A stretch of DNA of 64,000 bases from Anaerolineaceae bacterium oral taxon 439 (GCA_001717545.1 CP017039.1:992001-1056000); one strand, 5' to 3'; positions 26,518 through 36,321 are shown, counted from the first letter of the stretch. Translations and numbers: made by a program. Notes: a model not told the origin generated them from the letters alone.

Positions 26518-28104
26518 ATGACAGATTTAACTCATTTAACCGCCCTTGAACAGGCAAAATTGATTCGGGACCGCAAGATCAGCGCCGTCGAGCTTCTGGA
26601 CGCGACGCTCGCGCAGGTCAGGAAGGTTGACGGCCGCCGGGGACAGGTCGGCGCGACGGAGACGGCCGAGGACCTGGAAAAGGTTCATGCGTTTATCCTG
26701 CTGACCGAGCGGGAGGCGCGCGAGAAGGCCTCGGAGGTTGACCGGCGGATCGCCGCCGGCGAAGCGGTCGGTCCGCTGGCGGGCGTTCCGTATTCGGCGA
26801 AGGACGTATTCTGTACGAAGGGAATCCAGACGACGGCCGCGGCGAAAATCCTGGACGGATGGAAGCCGCCGTATAATTCGACCGTGATCGAGAAGATGGA
26901 TCAGGCTGACGCGGTCCTGTTCGGTAAGGTCAACTTAGACGAGTTTACGTTCGGCGGATCGAACGAAACGACGGCGTTTAAACCGACGGTCCGGAATCCA
27001 TGGGACTTCACGCGCGTTCCCGGCGGTTCGTCGGGCGGATCGGCGGCGGCGGTTGCCGCGGACGAAGGGGCGATTTCCCTCGGGACGGATACCGGCGGCT
27101 CGATCCGCGAGCCCGCGGCGTTTACCGGCACGGTCGGATTGAAGCCGACGTATGGACGCGTATCGCGCTATGGCGTTATTCCGTTCGCTTCCTCGATGGA
27201 CACAATCGGGCCATTGGCGAGGTCGGTTGCTGACGCGGCGATCGTCCTGCGCGAGATTTCCGGCGCGGATCCGAAAGACGGTGTGACCGGTCGGGTTGCG
27301 ATCGACGATTATTTAGCTGAAATGGTCAAAGGGGTCAAGGGAATGCGGATCGGGATTTCTCCCGATTATCTTGAAATTACGCATATCGACGCAAACGGCG
27401 AGTACGCCGGGGCGCCGATTGATTCGGACGTCCTTTCCACGTTCAATCAGGCGGTTGAAATATTCCGCGCGCTTGGGGCTGAAATTATTGAGGACGTGCC
27501 GATGAAGAATACGAAGTATTCGGTTCCGGCGTATTTCGCGATCAGCCGGATCGAAGCGTATTCGAATCTCCAGCGCTACGACGGCCTTCGCTTCGGCGTC
27601 CCGACGAAAAGAAGCGTTGCAGATATGTACGATTTGTACTATAAGACGCGCGGCGAAGGGTTCGGGTACCAGACGAAATTGCGTCTCCTGACAGGAATTT
27701 TTATCTCTCAGGAGAAATTTTACGAGAAATATTATCGCAGGGCGCAACAGGCCCGCGGCCTGCTGCGCGCCGATTTTGATCATGCGTTTGATCCGGACGG
27801 AAAGTATCGCCTGGATGTGCTGCTGACGCCGTCGACGCCGTCGCCGGCGTTTGAGTTCGGCGGCGCGACCGCGAAGGATTCGCTGCTGATGCAGTTCGCC
27901 GATCAGTTTACCTCGCCGATGAATTTCGCCGGGACGCCGGGGATCAGCTTCCCCGCCGGCCTGTCGAAGGAAGGGCTGCCGATCGGGCTTCAGGCGGCTG
28001 GTTACGATTATTGCGAATCGAAGATTCTCCGCGCGGCGTACGCGTTTGAGCGGGCGACTGCTGATGAAGAATGGCGATCGGTAAAGCCGATGGCCTTACG
28101 ATAG
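26518..28104 (+). CDS. gatA: Asp-tRNA(Asn)/Glu-tRNA(Gln) amidotransferase subunit A
   Basis: GatA is the amidase that releases ammonia from glutamine for amidation of mischarged Glu-tRNA(Gln) or Asp-tRNA(Asn). The 528-residue protein carries the amidase-signature triad context: Lys in YSAKDVF, Ser in GGSSGGSAAAV, and the nucleophile Ser in GTDTGGSIREPA. Its length is slightly above the usual 480-490, with an insertion near residues 40-60. The gene sits between gatC and gatB; a gatB RBS begins within its last codons. Confidence 0.95.
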   Translation: MTDLTHLTALEQAKLIRDRKISAVELLDATLAQVRKVDGRRGQVGATETAEDLEKVHAFILLTEREAREKASEVDRRIAAGEAVGPLAGVPYSAKDVFCTKGIQTTAAAKILDGWKPPYNSTVIEKMDQADAVLFGKVNLDEFTFGGSNETTAFKPTVRNPWDFTRVPGGSSGGSAAAVAADEGAISLGTDTGGSIREPAAFTGTVGLKPTYGRVSRYGVIPFASSMDTIGPLARSVADAAIVLREISGADPKDGVTGRVAIDDYLAEMVKGVKGMRIGISPDYLEITHIDANGEYAGAPIDSDVLSTFNQAVEIFRALGAEIIEDVPMKNTKYSVPAYFAISRIEAYSNLQRYDGLRFGVPTKRSVADMYDLYYKTRGEGFGYQTKLRLLTGIFISQEKFYEKYYRRAQQARGLLRADFDHAFDPDGKYRLDVLLTPSTPSPAFEFGGATAKDSLLMQFADQFTSPMNFAGTPGISFPAGLSKEGLPIGLQAAGYDYCESKILRAAYAFERATADEEWRSVKPMALR

Positions 28105-28112
28105 GAGTGCGA

Positions 28113-29552
28113 ATGGCGACTGAATACGAAGTAACGATCGGACTCGAGACGCATATCCAGCTGAATACGGTCACGAAAGCGTTTTGCGGTTGTAAAGCGG
28201 ATAGTTGGAACGACGCTCCGAATACGAATATCTGCCCGACCTGCGCCGGGCTTCCCGGATCGCTTCCGGCGACGAATCAGGCGATGGTTGAAAAGGGGCT
28301 GCGCCTCTGTCTGGCGATGAATTCCGAGGTGAACCTGACGTCTCTGTTTGATCGGAAGAATTATATGTACGCTGACCTTCCTTCGGGATATCAGGTTACG
28401 CAGGATACGCGGCCGATTGGCGTCGGCGGTTATCTTGACTTCAATATGGACGACGGGCGGGAAATTCGCGTTCATATTCATAACCTGCATATGGAAGAGG
28501 ACGCGGGAAAGACGAAGAACGAGGGCGGCGTTCGCCTGATCGATATGAATCGCTGCGGCGTGCCGCTGATCGAGATGGTGACGATGCCGGATCTGCATTC
28601 GGCGGACGAGGCGGCGACGTACCTGATGAAGCTGCGGCAGCTGCTGCGCTGGATCGGGGTTTCCGAAGCCAATATGGAGCGCGCCCATTTACGCTGCGAC
28701 GCGAACGTATCGATCGCGCCGAAGGGGTCGAAGGAATTGGGGAAGCGCTGCGAAATTAAGAATATCAACTCGATCGAAGCGGTCCGGTCCGCGATCACGA
28801 ACGAGGTCCAGCGGCAGATCCGGGAAGTTGAGGCCGGAAATAAGATCGAGCAGTGGACGATTGAATGGGATAACGACGCGCAGGTGCTGCGGAAGATGCG
28901 TTCCAAGGAAACCGCGGCGGACTATCGTTACTTCCATGAACCGAACCTGATGCCGGTTGTTATTTCGCCTGAGTTTTACGAAGAGGTCAGGAAAAGTATG
29001 CCCGAGCTTCCGCGCGCGAAACGGGCTCGCTTCATGGACGAGCTGGGGTTGCCGGCGTACGATGCGTCGATTCTGACCGCGGATCGCGAGACGTCCGAAT
29101 TCTTCGAAACGGCGTGCGGGCTGTATGGCGGCGATACGAAGCGCGTCTCGAATTGGATGATGAACGAAGTGCTGCGCGTCGTTAACGAAAAGGGCGTTTC
29201 GCTGGCCGAGCTTCCGATTCGCGCTGAGGATCTCGTCGAGATTATCAAGCTCGTGGACGCGAAGACGATCAATACTTCAACCGGAAAATCGCTCGTCGAT
29301 AAGGTTCTCGAAACCGGGAAAAAACCGGGCGATATCGTCAGGGAACTGGGCCTGGGGCTGGTCAGCGACGAAGGCGCGATCCGGGAGGTCTGCCGGAAGA
29401 TTGTAGACGGGAACCCGAAGGAAGTCGCGGCTTATCGCGGCGGGAAAGAGACGCTGATTGGTTGGTTCGTGGGTCAGGTGATGAAGGAGATGCGCGGGAA
29501 GGCCGATCCGGAAATGGCGAAGGCGATTCTGTCGGAGCTGCTCCGGGGATAG
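28113..29552 (+). CDS. gatB: Asp-tRNA(Asn)/Glu-tRNA(Gln) amidotransferase subunit B
   Basis: GatB binds the mischarged tRNA and carries out the kinase and amide transfer steps. The 479-residue protein starts EYEVTIGLETHIQLNT and has the zinc-binding cysteine cluster CGC...CPTCAGLPGSLP, the YMYADLPSGYQVTQ segment and the C-terminal YqeY-like tail (GWFVGQVMKEMRGKADP). I chose the ATG at 28113, which has ATAGGAG 5 nt upstream, over an earlier in-frame start inside gatA. The presence of GatCAB suggests that this organism lacks GlnRS, AsnRS or both. Confidence 0.95.
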   Translation: MATEYEVTIGLETHIQLNTVTKAFCGCKADSWNDAPNTNICPTCAGLPGSLPATNQAMVEKGLRLCLAMNSEVNLTSLFDRKNYMYADLPSGYQVTQDTRPIGVGGYLDFNMDDGREIRVHIHNLHMEEDAGKTKNEGGVRLIDMNRCGVPLIEMVTMPDLHSADEAATYLMKLRQLLRWIGVSEANMERAHLRCDANVSIAPKGSKELGKRCEIKNINSIEAVRSAITNEVQRQIREVEAGNKIEQWTIEWDNDAQVLRKMRSKETAADYRYFHEPNLMPVVISPEFYEEVRKSMPELPRAKRARFMDELGLPAYDASILTADRETSEFFETACGLYGGDTKRVSNWMMNEVLRVVNEKGVSLAELPIRAEDLVEIIKLVDAKTINTSTGKSLVDKVLETGKKPGDIVRELGLGLVSDEGAIREVCRKIVDGNPKEVAAYRGGKETLIGWFVGQVMKEMRGKADPEMAKAILSELLRG

Positions 29553-29575
29553 TTTCCTCTCTATAAAAGTGTGAT

Positions 29576-29611
29576 GCCGCCTTGTTCCGAATTGAATAAG
29601 GCGGCTTTGTT
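29576..29611 (+). terminator. Terminator of gatCAB
   Basis: GCCGCCTT (29576-29583) pairs with AAGGCGGC (29598-29605), followed by TTTGTT. Confidence 0.85.
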
Positions 29612-29626
29612 CAGGGGGTAAAATTC

Positions 29627-30364
29627 ATGTATATCCACACGTTTGGCCGACAGGATCGTCCGGCGATTCTGTTGCTTCATCCGATGGGGCTTCCGGGCGA
29701 GACGTTATTCGGTATCTTCCGGGAATTTGTGCCTGACGATTATTTCGTAATTTTTCCCGATCAGGGCGGACACGGAAAATCCGGCGGTTATGAGTCGGTC
29801 GAAGCGGAAGCCACGGTGCTGACGGATTGGCTCCTGGAAACGGGGCATTCGCAGATTCAGCTTGTTTTCGGCGCTTCGATGGGCGCGGCGTTGGCGTACG
29901 AGCTGCTGAAGCGGGATGAGATTCGGTTTGAGAGAGTGTGGCTGGAGGGGGCGTCGCTGCTGAATGGGGCGAAAGTGATGCGGCGTTTTCTGCTGGGTTT
30001 TTATTTTATGGCGCTTTGGATAGCCCGACGGAACCGAAGGGCGGTCGTTCGATTCATCAGCAAAGTGTATCCTGAAAAAATCGCGGAAATACTGGTTGAA
30101 AATTGCCTCAAAATTGACGCGGAAAGCGCGAAACGGATTTTTGCCGCATGTTCGGATTACCGGCTGGAGCCGATGCCGATCGGGCTGCAGCGGCGCGTGC
30201 ATATTGAGCTGGATACGACGGAGCGCACACAGCTGAAAGCGATCCGGAGATATTTCCCGAACGTGGATTTTACCCGGCATCCGCACTGCCGGCACTGTGA
30301 AAATATGGCGCAGGATCCTGAACGCTATATCCGGCGGATGCTGGAATGGATGACGCGAGGGTGA
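29627..30364 (+). CDS. Alpha/beta-fold hydrolase
   Basis: The 245-residue protein has the fold's hallmarks: HPMGLPG after the first strand (oxyanion region), DQGGHGKSGG, and the nucleophile elbow GASMG with Ser84. A C-terminal histidine in the cluster HPHCRHCENM could complete the triad. It has no signal peptide, so it is cytosolic. The substrate is unknown. It lies between the gatCAB terminator and the promoter of the RgpF-like gene and so may be transcribed alone. Confidence 0.75.
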   Translation: MYIHTFGRQDRPAILLLHPMGLPGETLFGIFREFVPDDYFVIFPDQGGHGKSGGYESVEAEATVLTDWLLETGHSQIQLVFGASMGAALAYELLKRDEIRFERVWLEGASLLNGAKVMRRFLLGFYFMALWIARRNRRAVVRFISKVYPEKIAEILVENCLKIDAESAKRIFAACSDYRLEPMPIGLQRRVHIELDTTERTQLKAIRRYFPNVDFTRHPHCRHCENMAQDPERYIRRMLEWMTRG

Positions 30365-30411
30365 GTTTGAGGTATGCGCCGTCGAAGATGGGAATCGTAT
30401 CACGCGGTTGG

Positions 30412-30417
30412 TATAAT
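30412..30417 (+). promoter_or_regulatory. -10 box of the RgpF-like gene
   Basis: TATAAT in the context GGTTGGTATAATTAG. It lies 32 nt before the ATG at 30450, which is preceded by AAGGGAG. Confidence 0.6.
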
Positions 30418-30449
30418 TAGGTGACGAGCTTGAAGGGAGTCGGCTGCGG

Positions 30450-32315
30450 ATGAAAAAAAGGCGATTGGGGATTTTCCTGTTTTATGACGCAGATGGAGTC
30501 GTTGACGATTACGTGACCTTCCTTCTGGCCGACTTACGGCGAGTTTTAACCGAGCTGATTGTCATTGTGAACGGCGTTGTTCAGGACGAAGGCCGGGAGC
30601 GTCTTTCCCGCTTCGCCGACACGTTCGTAGTCCGCGAGAACCGCGGATTTGACGCGGGGGCATGGAAAGAAGGCATCGTCGCGATCTGCGGCGAGGCGAA
30701 GCTCCGGACGTTCGATGAGGTCGTATTGGCGAACGATTCGTTTTTTGGTCCGTTTATTCCGTTTCAAACAATTTTCGAACGTATGGAAGAGCGAAAGCTC
30801 GATTTCTGGGGCCTGAGCGTTCATGGGGAGGCTCCGGGAGTACGCAGTCCTTATGGCTACCGGCCCCGCTACCTGCAGACGTATTTCCTGGCCTTCGGTG
30901 AAAAAACGATTCAAAGCGGGGAGTTCTTTCGTTATTGGGAGCGATTCCCTGAGATTATCGACCCGAGAGATTTAAGCGATCGGTTTTGCGCGGTGCTGAC
31001 GAGATATTTTGAAGATCTGGGGTATCGCTGGGGCGCGTTTTCGGATACGGCTGACCTGGAGAGCCCGGATCGGAGAAAAAACTTCGATCCGCATTCGTTC
31101 GCGCTTTACGAACTCCTTTCGAAACGGAATTATCCAGTCCTGAAACGGCGTTCGTTTATGATCCCGCGCAGGCTGGGGCTGCGTTATAACGATGGCTTCG
31201 ATTTCCAGAGGTCGCTGGCGTTTATTCAGGAAACGTATGACTATGACCTCAAACTCGTTTATGATCATCTGCTGCGGAAATATGACGCGGCGGATTTGAA
31301 GGAGATTTTGAACCTGAATTTCGTTCTCCCGGGACGTGGGAAAATCGCGGCGGCGGCCCCGTCCGGGAAAAAAGTCTGCGTCATTGCGCATTTATATTAT
31401 GCAGATTTGATCGAGGATTGCGCCGCGTATCTTCGGAACGTTCCGGCCTGGATCGATCTCGTGATTACGACGGATTCGGAAGACAAAGCGGAGAAAATAC
31501 GCCCGGCTGTCCGCGCTGACGCTGTTATTCGGGTTGTTCCGGCGCGCGGGCGGGAGCTGTCCGCACTGCTGGTTGGCTGCGCCGGCTGGATCACGCGCTA
31601 TGATGTGATCTGCTTCATTCATGATAAAAAAAGCTCACAGAAAGAGTTCAGCTCAGTTGGAAAAGCCTTTGCCGATTCGATCTGGGATGCGACGCTGCAT
31701 AGTTCTGATTATATTGAGAATGTCCTGACCACGTTTGATCAGAACCCGCGGTTAGGATTGTTAGCTCCGCCGCCGCCGTTTTGGGGAACGTATTTCTGGT
31801 CGAGCGTGGACTATTGGACGATCTGCTATGATCAGGTCGCTGCGCTTGGAAAGCGGCTCGGACTTGAAGCGAAGATCGACCGGCGGAAGCGGCTGATCGC
31901 GATCGGGTCGGTTTTCTGGGCCCGGCGCGAAGCGTTGGCGCCGATCCTGGAAGCCGGCTTTACGCTCGAAGATTTTCCGCCTGAGCCGCTTCCGAACGAC
32001 GGAACGTTTCTTCACGCGATCGAGCGTATTTTCCAATTTATCGCCGCGTCTCAGCGTTATTTATCGGGCTGGGTGATGTCGGACGCATATGCGCGCGTCC
32101 TGATATCCGATTATCAGACGATGTTTGACGAGACGAAAAGCGTGCTGAAAGAATATGAGGAGGTCCGCACGAGTACGTTTGATGATTTCCTTTCCTCTAT
32201 TCAAAAAATCCCGCTGCCCGTTCGGTTGGTCCGGAAGCTGAAGGATCGCGTTCGGCAGATGTGCCCGGAAGGCGCGGTTAAGTTATACCGAAGGTTCAGG
32301 TTTAATCGTGGCTGA
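30450..32315 (+). CDS. Rhamnan-synthesis F (RgpF) family protein
   Basis: The 621-residue protein matches the RgpF family in its opening (LGIFLFYDADGVVDDYV, then VVRENRGFDAGAWKEG and VLANDSFFGPF) and in the second half (VCVIAHLYYADL, CFIHDKKSSQK, LGLLAPPPPFWGTYFW). Members act as glycosyltransferases in rhamnose-glucose polysaccharide or similar cell-wall glycan assembly. The exact sugar is not deducible. No signal peptide is present, consistent with a cytoplasmic-face enzyme. The next gene overlaps it by 8 bp, so the two are probably translated together. Confidence 0.85.
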   Translation: MKKRRLGIFLFYDADGVVDDYVTFLLADLRRVLTELIVIVNGVVQDEGRERLSRFADTFVVRENRGFDAGAWKEGIVAICGEAKLRTFDEVVLANDSFFGPFIPFQTIFERMEERKLDFWGLSVHGEAPGVRSPYGYRPRYLQTYFLAFGEKTIQSGEFFRYWERFPEIIDPRDLSDRFCAVLTRYFEDLGYRWGAFSDTADLESPDRRKNFDPHSFALYELLSKRNYPVLKRRSFMIPRRLGLRYNDGFDFQRSLAFIQETYDYDLKLVYDHLLRKYDAADLKEILNLNFVLPGRGKIAAAAPSGKKVCVIAHLYYADLIEDCAAYLRNVPAWIDLVITTDSEDKAEKIRPAVRADAVIRVVPARGRELSALLVGCAGWITRYDVICFIHDKKSSQKEFSSVGKAFADSIWDATLHSSDYIENVLTTFDQNPRLGLLAPPPPFWGTYFWSSVDYWTICYDQVAALGKRLGLEAKIDRRKRLIAIGSVFWARREALAPILEAGFTLEDFPPEPLPNDGTFLHAIERIFQFIAASQRYLSGWVMSDAYARVLISDYQTMFDETKSVLKEYEEVRTSTFDDFLSSIQKIPLPVRLVRKLKDRVRQMCPEGAVKLYRRFRFNRG

Positions 32316-34017
32316 GCTTTATTCGGAAGACGATCTTTTCAGTCTGCCTCTGACGGAGGAGGAGCTGGCGCTGGTATCGATCGTTCGCGATTATGACGAA
32401 CGGGATTGGAATCGGATCGTTCGCGAACGGAAAAGCGCTTTTCTTGCAGCGGAGCTTTTTTCCGAACGCCGCAACGCTGTCTCCTGGTTCGAGCTGGGTG
32501 GGGATAGCCGGGTTCTGGAAATCGGTTCTGGCTATGGAGCGCTGACTGGCGCGCTCGCCGATCGTGCAGGGGCTGTCGTCAGTTATGAAGCATCAGAGGT
32601 CCGCAGCGCAATTAATCGCTTCCGTCAGCGGCGGCGTAAGAACGTAACGATCTGTAATAGTGATTTTAAAGATATTATTGCTCTTGCGTCCGTCCGAAAA
32701 TTTGATGTGATTACGCTGATGGGCGAAGAGGTAGACCTTTCCCGGCTCGCGGAGTACGCCGCCCTGCTTCAGGAGAAGGGGCGCGTGATTCTCGCGCTGC
32801 CGAATCGGTACGGGTTGAAATATTGGGCGGGATGCTCCTATGCTGATAAAAATCGGAATCTGAGCTATTTCCCGTTTGCTTCAGCGTCTTCAGATCTGCC
32901 GTCTTTTGGGGTTACGCGAAAGGAGGTTCTGCGTGCTGCGAACGCCGCGGGGCTTGCCCATGCGAAGTTGTATTATCCCTATCCGGATCATCAATTCGTG
33001 CGCGCCATTTATTCGGACGATTTCCTGCCGGACCGCGGCGCGCTGACGCTGAACTCGTTTTCATGGTCGGGCGAACGCATGCGCCTTTTTGAAGAATCGC
33101 CGGCGTATGAGCGGTTGTTGGCCGATGGCGCGTATCCTTTTTTTGCGAACGCCTTTTTCGTCGTGCTTGAACGAGCGGAGATTGATTCATCAGGAGACAT
33201 GATGATCCATGTTCGGTTCTCGAGTTCAAGGGCCTCTCGGTTTCAGGTTCGAACCGAGATCCGGCTTGGAAGCGACGGACGTCGAATCGTCCGGAAACTT
33301 CCGATGTTCCCGGAGGGTAGTGCGCATATTGAAAACGCCTGCAAAAATGGGTCGTCCCTATGCGAGAGATTTGAGAAGGTGGGCGTAAACGTGGTATCCG
33401 GAGCCTGGAAGGACGGTTTCGCGGAGATCCCCTATCTCTCCGGCATGTCGCTTGGGGATCGATTGGCGGAGCTGGCGCTGTCCGCCGACTGGGCGGGATT
33501 TAACGGCGCGTTCTCAGCCTATTGTGAAAAAGTTCGCGGCATGGCGACGGGCCCGTTTCAGCCGACGAATCGTTTCCGGGAGATTTTCGGCGTCGCGGCG
33601 GTTCCGGCTGGGCTTTCAGCCTGTGATCAGGTCGATATTGATTTCATTCCGCAGAATATCCTGATTGTGGATCATTCATGGCAGGTCGCCGATATGGAAT
33701 GGACCTTCGATTTTCCGGTCCCGGTCGAGTTTATTTTGTATCGTGCGGTTTTCTATTTTGAGCTCGATTACCCAGACGTGGCGCGAGAAATAACCGCGGC
33801 AGGGATCGATTTATTGCGTCTTGCCGGCGTGGAGAAGCTGACACAGCTGTTTGCGGCGATGGAATACTGGTTCCAGAATGAATATGTCGGAATTCGCGAT
33901 CAGAATTTTACGACGCTGCAGTTCGCTGATATCCTCGTCCCGAGCCGGGAGCGGCTCGGCTTCCTGAAACGCTGCCGGCGCTTTATCGGCGTTGCGCGGG
34001 ATCGTATCCGCGGGTAG
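32308..34017 (+). CDS. SAM methyltransferase fused to a kinase-fold domain
   Basis: The 569-residue protein starts with GTG inside the end of the RgpF-like gene. Residues of about 50-190 form a class I methyltransferase (motif I LEIGSGYGALTGAL). The C-terminal half shows an aminoglycoside/choline-kinase-like layout: RKLPMFPEGSAH (possible ATP-binding lysine), EIPYLSGMSLGDRL (hinge), DIDFIPQNILIVD (catalytic-loop-like D....N) and VADMEW (metal-binding-like D). Such two-domain proteins occur in surface glycan clusters and might modify a glycan terminus, but the second activity is inference. It is the last gene before a convergent neighbour. Confidence 0.72.
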   Translation: MAELYSEDDLFSLPLTEEELALVSIVRDYDERDWNRIVRERKSAFLAAELFSERRNAVSWFELGGDSRVLEIGSGYGALTGALADRAGAVVSYEASEVRSAINRFRQRRRKNVTICNSDFKDIIALASVRKFDVITLMGEEVDLSRLAEYAALLQEKGRVILALPNRYGLKYWAGCSYADKNRNLSYFPFASASSDLPSFGVTRKEVLRAANAAGLAHAKLYYPYPDHQFVRAIYSDDFLPDRGALTLNSFSWSGERMRLFEESPAYERLLADGAYPFFANAFFVVLERAEIDSSGDMMIHVRFSSSRASRFQVRTEIRLGSDGRRIVRKLPMFPEGSAHIENACKNGSSLCERFEKVGVNVVSGAWKDGFAEIPYLSGMSLGDRLAELALSADWAGFNGAFSAYCEKVRGMATGPFQPTNRFREIFGVAAVPAGLSACDQVDIDFIPQNILIVDHSWQVADMEWTFDFPVPVEFILYRAVFYFELDYPDVAREITAAGIDLLRLAGVEKLTQLFAAMEYWFQNEYVGIRDQNFTTLQFADILVPSRERLGFLKRCRRFIGVARDRIRG

Positions 34018-34030
34018 CTCCGCGCCGGGG

Positions 34031-34789
34031 TTACTCCGTCTCCAGCGCTTCCGCGTACCAGATCAGGTAGTCGCGCAGGTGCGTTTTCCAATACTCCTCG
34101 TCATGCTTGCCCTCGTTGAGGATAAACGTATGCGGAATTTTCAACGTTTGCAGCTGGTTCGCAAAGACCGCCTCCTCTTCAACATAGAAATCCTCATTCC
34201 CGATATCGATTCGGATTTTCAGCGTAGGCAGGTCGCGGCTATCCTCAAAGATCCGGATCAGGCTGGACGTTGAATAATAGGCGGTCAGCAGGCTATGCTG
34301 TCCCAGGACGCCGAACAGATCGTAATTTTTCAGCGCGATCAGCTGCGACCAGAAGGCGCCGCGGCTGATCCCGCCAATCGCGCGCGCCGATCGAGCCTGA
34401 ATAACCGGGAAATTCCGTTCGACGAACGGGATCAGGTTTTCGATCAGGCGGCGTTCGAAGTCCGACTTCTCGACGTCCTGGAGATAGTTCTCCTCCTGCG
34501 GCATGATAACAATGATCGGCTGGATTCGCTCGCTCAGGATCAGCTCATCGAGCGTTTCGCGGACGCCGAGGCGCGTCCAGAGCGTCACGTCCTGACTTTG
34601 GCCATGCAGCAGGTAGAGAGACGGATAACTCTGGTTTGGCTCGAAGTTCGGCGGCAGGTAGATACTCAGGATCATCGGCTCGTCGAACATCAGGATCTTT
34701 CCCGCCGTCTCGCTTTGTCCCTGCGCCCTGGCGTCCAGCCCCAAAAACGCGAAGCAAAGGACCAGCAGGCAGATTCGTCGTTTCATCAT
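34031..34789 (-). CDS. Secreted alpha/beta-hydrolase esterase (esterase D-like)
   Basis: About 252 residues. The frame is open further upstream, but a signal peptide begins at MMKRRICLLVLCF and TATAAT lies 7 nt before this ATG, so I place the start at 34789 (or 34786). The fold signals are YLLHGQSQD, the nucleophile GGISRGAF, an acidic residue in GNEDFY, and a C-terminal His in NEGKHDEEYW. The family includes feruloyl-esterase-like and siderophore-esterase-like enzymes. The substrate is unknown; an extracellular polysaccharide ester is plausible. It reads in the same direction as the CapA-like gene, 105 bp downstream of it, but has its own promoter. Confidence 0.8.
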   Translation of the reverse strand: MMKRRICLLVLCFAFLGLDARAQGQSETAGKILMFDEPMILSIYLPPNFEPNQSYPSLYLLHGQSQDVTLWTRLGVRETLDELILSERIQPIIVIMPQEENYLQDVEKSDFERRLIENLIPFVERNFPVIQARSARAIGGISRGAFWSQLIALKNYDLFGVLGQHSLLTAYYSTSSLIRIFEDSRDLPTLKIRIDIGNEDFYVEEEAVFANQLQTLKIPHTFILNEGKHDEEYWKTHLRDYLIWYAEALETE

Positions 34790-34796
34790 AGCAAAA

Positions 34797-34802
34797 ATTA
34801 TA
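34797..34802 (-). promoter_or_regulatory. -10 box of the esterase gene, leaderless arrangement
   Basis: TATAAT on the minus strand (34802 down to 34797) is followed by 7 nt and then ATGATG. No ribosome binding site fits between. Confidence 0.65.
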
Positions 34803-34893
34803 GTTGATTCCTGGACAGAAACAATCCGCGTCACGAATTCATAACAGTCGGACGGGAACGTTAAATTTTCCGAAGATTGCGGTTCCCAAGCGG

Positions 34894-36315
34894 TCAGCGC
34901 GCCTCCTCCCGGCTTTCCAGGCATTCCGTCAATGGGAGAATCTCGCTCAGGAGACCGCTCCGTTCCGCGGAAGTCATCGGGACCGGACGCGCGAACTCGG
35001 TCAGCATCGTCGTCTGAATTTCGGTTTGCAGCAGGCGCCCGTCGTAAAAAATATGGCGGTCGAGAAGCTCCTGCCGCGTTCCGACGATCGGGGTATCCAT
35101 CTGATCAAAAAACAGGTTCCCTAAGCCGTAATGCACGATTCGATCTGACGCGACTCCGTATGATTGGGCGAAGTGGCTCTGCGAACCGCTGACGACGGTG
35201 GCGCCGGCCTCAGAGATCCGGTTAAAATCGCGTTTCTGGTAGTCGCCCGGTTTTCGCGAATACGCTTCCCCATACTGAAGCGTTACGATGACGATTTTTC
35301 CCGCTTCGGCGTAGCGCCGGACGTCGGCTTCCAGCTGGTCGAAATCGCAGCGATGGACCCCGGGTAGCGTCCCGGTCACGAAAACATGTTCCGGACCGGC
35401 GCTGTTGCAGCCGAGGAATACGAATCCGTTGCCGTTATGCCGAAGGGTGTACGGCCTGGCGGCCGCTTCGATCGTCCGTCCCGCCCCATAGTAGGGAGCC
35501 CCTTCGCGTTCGAAGAGCTCGAACGTTTCGAGGAGCGGCGGCCAGTCATAATCGCGGAGATGATTCCCTGTCAGCTCGATCAGGTTAACGCCCAGGCTTT
35601 CGAATAAGCGCCAATCTTCGTACGGCGTGCAGAATTGCATCGTTCGGCTCCGGATCGGCTCCGGACATTTCGTCCAGAATGAAGATTCGTTGGAGATATG
35701 CCGGATATCCGCGCTTTCAAATATTTCTTTGACCGCGCTTCCCGCCCAGGCCGCGCCGTGCTGCGCCATGGCGTACGACGTATTCCGCGTCAGCGCGGTC
35801 GTTCCGGTAATCAGGACACGGCTGACCAGCAAAGGATCAAAGCTTTTCTCCGCGAATGGTCCATCCGTCGGCGCTTTCCGATTCAGCGGATCGGCCGTGG
35901 GATCGTACGCTGCGTCCCAGGGCGCGGGGGAAGCGCCCACACGGATCCGTTTCAGCTCGGGCGTCAGCTCGACCGCGGGAATCAGCGCGCAGCCTCGATT
36001 CCCGCCGCGAATTTTCCCGACCGGATCGACAGCGGTGAAGATTGCGCTGGGGTCGGGCGGGCCGAAAGCATCGCTGAATAGCGCGATCGCCTCGGGGCGC
36101 AGCGTCAGATGCGCGATTTCTTCAGTTTCAGCGAGCCCCTTTCGCCAGAGCGCCCTGAGCGCGTCGAAAGACAGCTCGTCGGCGACGGTCGCAAACGGGC
36201 AGGCGACGACGAACGGAACGTCGACGGTTTTAGACGCCGTCTCGGCGAGGGCATGATCGCTGACCAAAAGAAGAACGCAGACGATAAGGATACAGCGACG
36301 GAGAAAAGGGTTCAT
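34894..36315 (-). CDS. Secreted CapA-family protein (poly-gamma-glutamate synthesis type)
   Basis: The 473-residue protein has a signal peptide (about 1-25). Its C-terminal half (about 160-420) shows the CapA metallophosphoesterase-like pattern: LITGTTALTR, HISNESSF, LTGNHLRDY, VIVTLQYGEAYS, GSQSHFAQSY, HYGLGNLFFD. The N-terminal 150 residues look like a periplasmic-binding-like lobe (VDVPFVVACPFATVADELSF), which is less usual. CapA proteins act in capsule or polyglutamate handling, but many homologues are uncharacterised. The ATG is preceded at 6 nt by TATAAT, with no RBS. Confidence 0.78.
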   Translation of the reverse strand: MNPFLRRCILIVCVLLLVSDHALAETASKTVDVPFVVACPFATVADELSFDALRALWRKGLAETEEIAHLTLRPEAIALFSDAFGPPDPSAIFTAVDPVGKIRGGNRGCALIPAVELTPELKRIRVGASPAPWDAAYDPTADPLNRKAPTDGPFAEKSFDPLLVSRVLITGTTALTRNTSYAMAQHGAAWAGSAVKEIFESADIRHISNESSFWTKCPEPIRSRTMQFCTPYEDWRLFESLGVNLIELTGNHLRDYDWPPLLETFELFEREGAPYYGAGRTIEAAARPYTLRHNGNGFVFLGCNSAGPEHVFVTGTLPGVHRCDFDQLEADVRRYAEAGKIVIVTLQYGEAYSRKPGDYQKRDFNRISEAGATVVSGSQSHFAQSYGVASDRIVHYGLGNLFFDQMDTPIVGTRQELLDRHIFYDGRLLQTEIQTTMLTEFARPVPMTSAERSGLLSEILPLTECLESREEAR

Positions 36316-36321
36316 GACCCG

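Noticed and set aside
34790-34924. 45-residue extension of the secreted esterase
   Set aside because: It overlaps the CapA-like gene end and the TATAAT box; the signal peptide begins at 34789.
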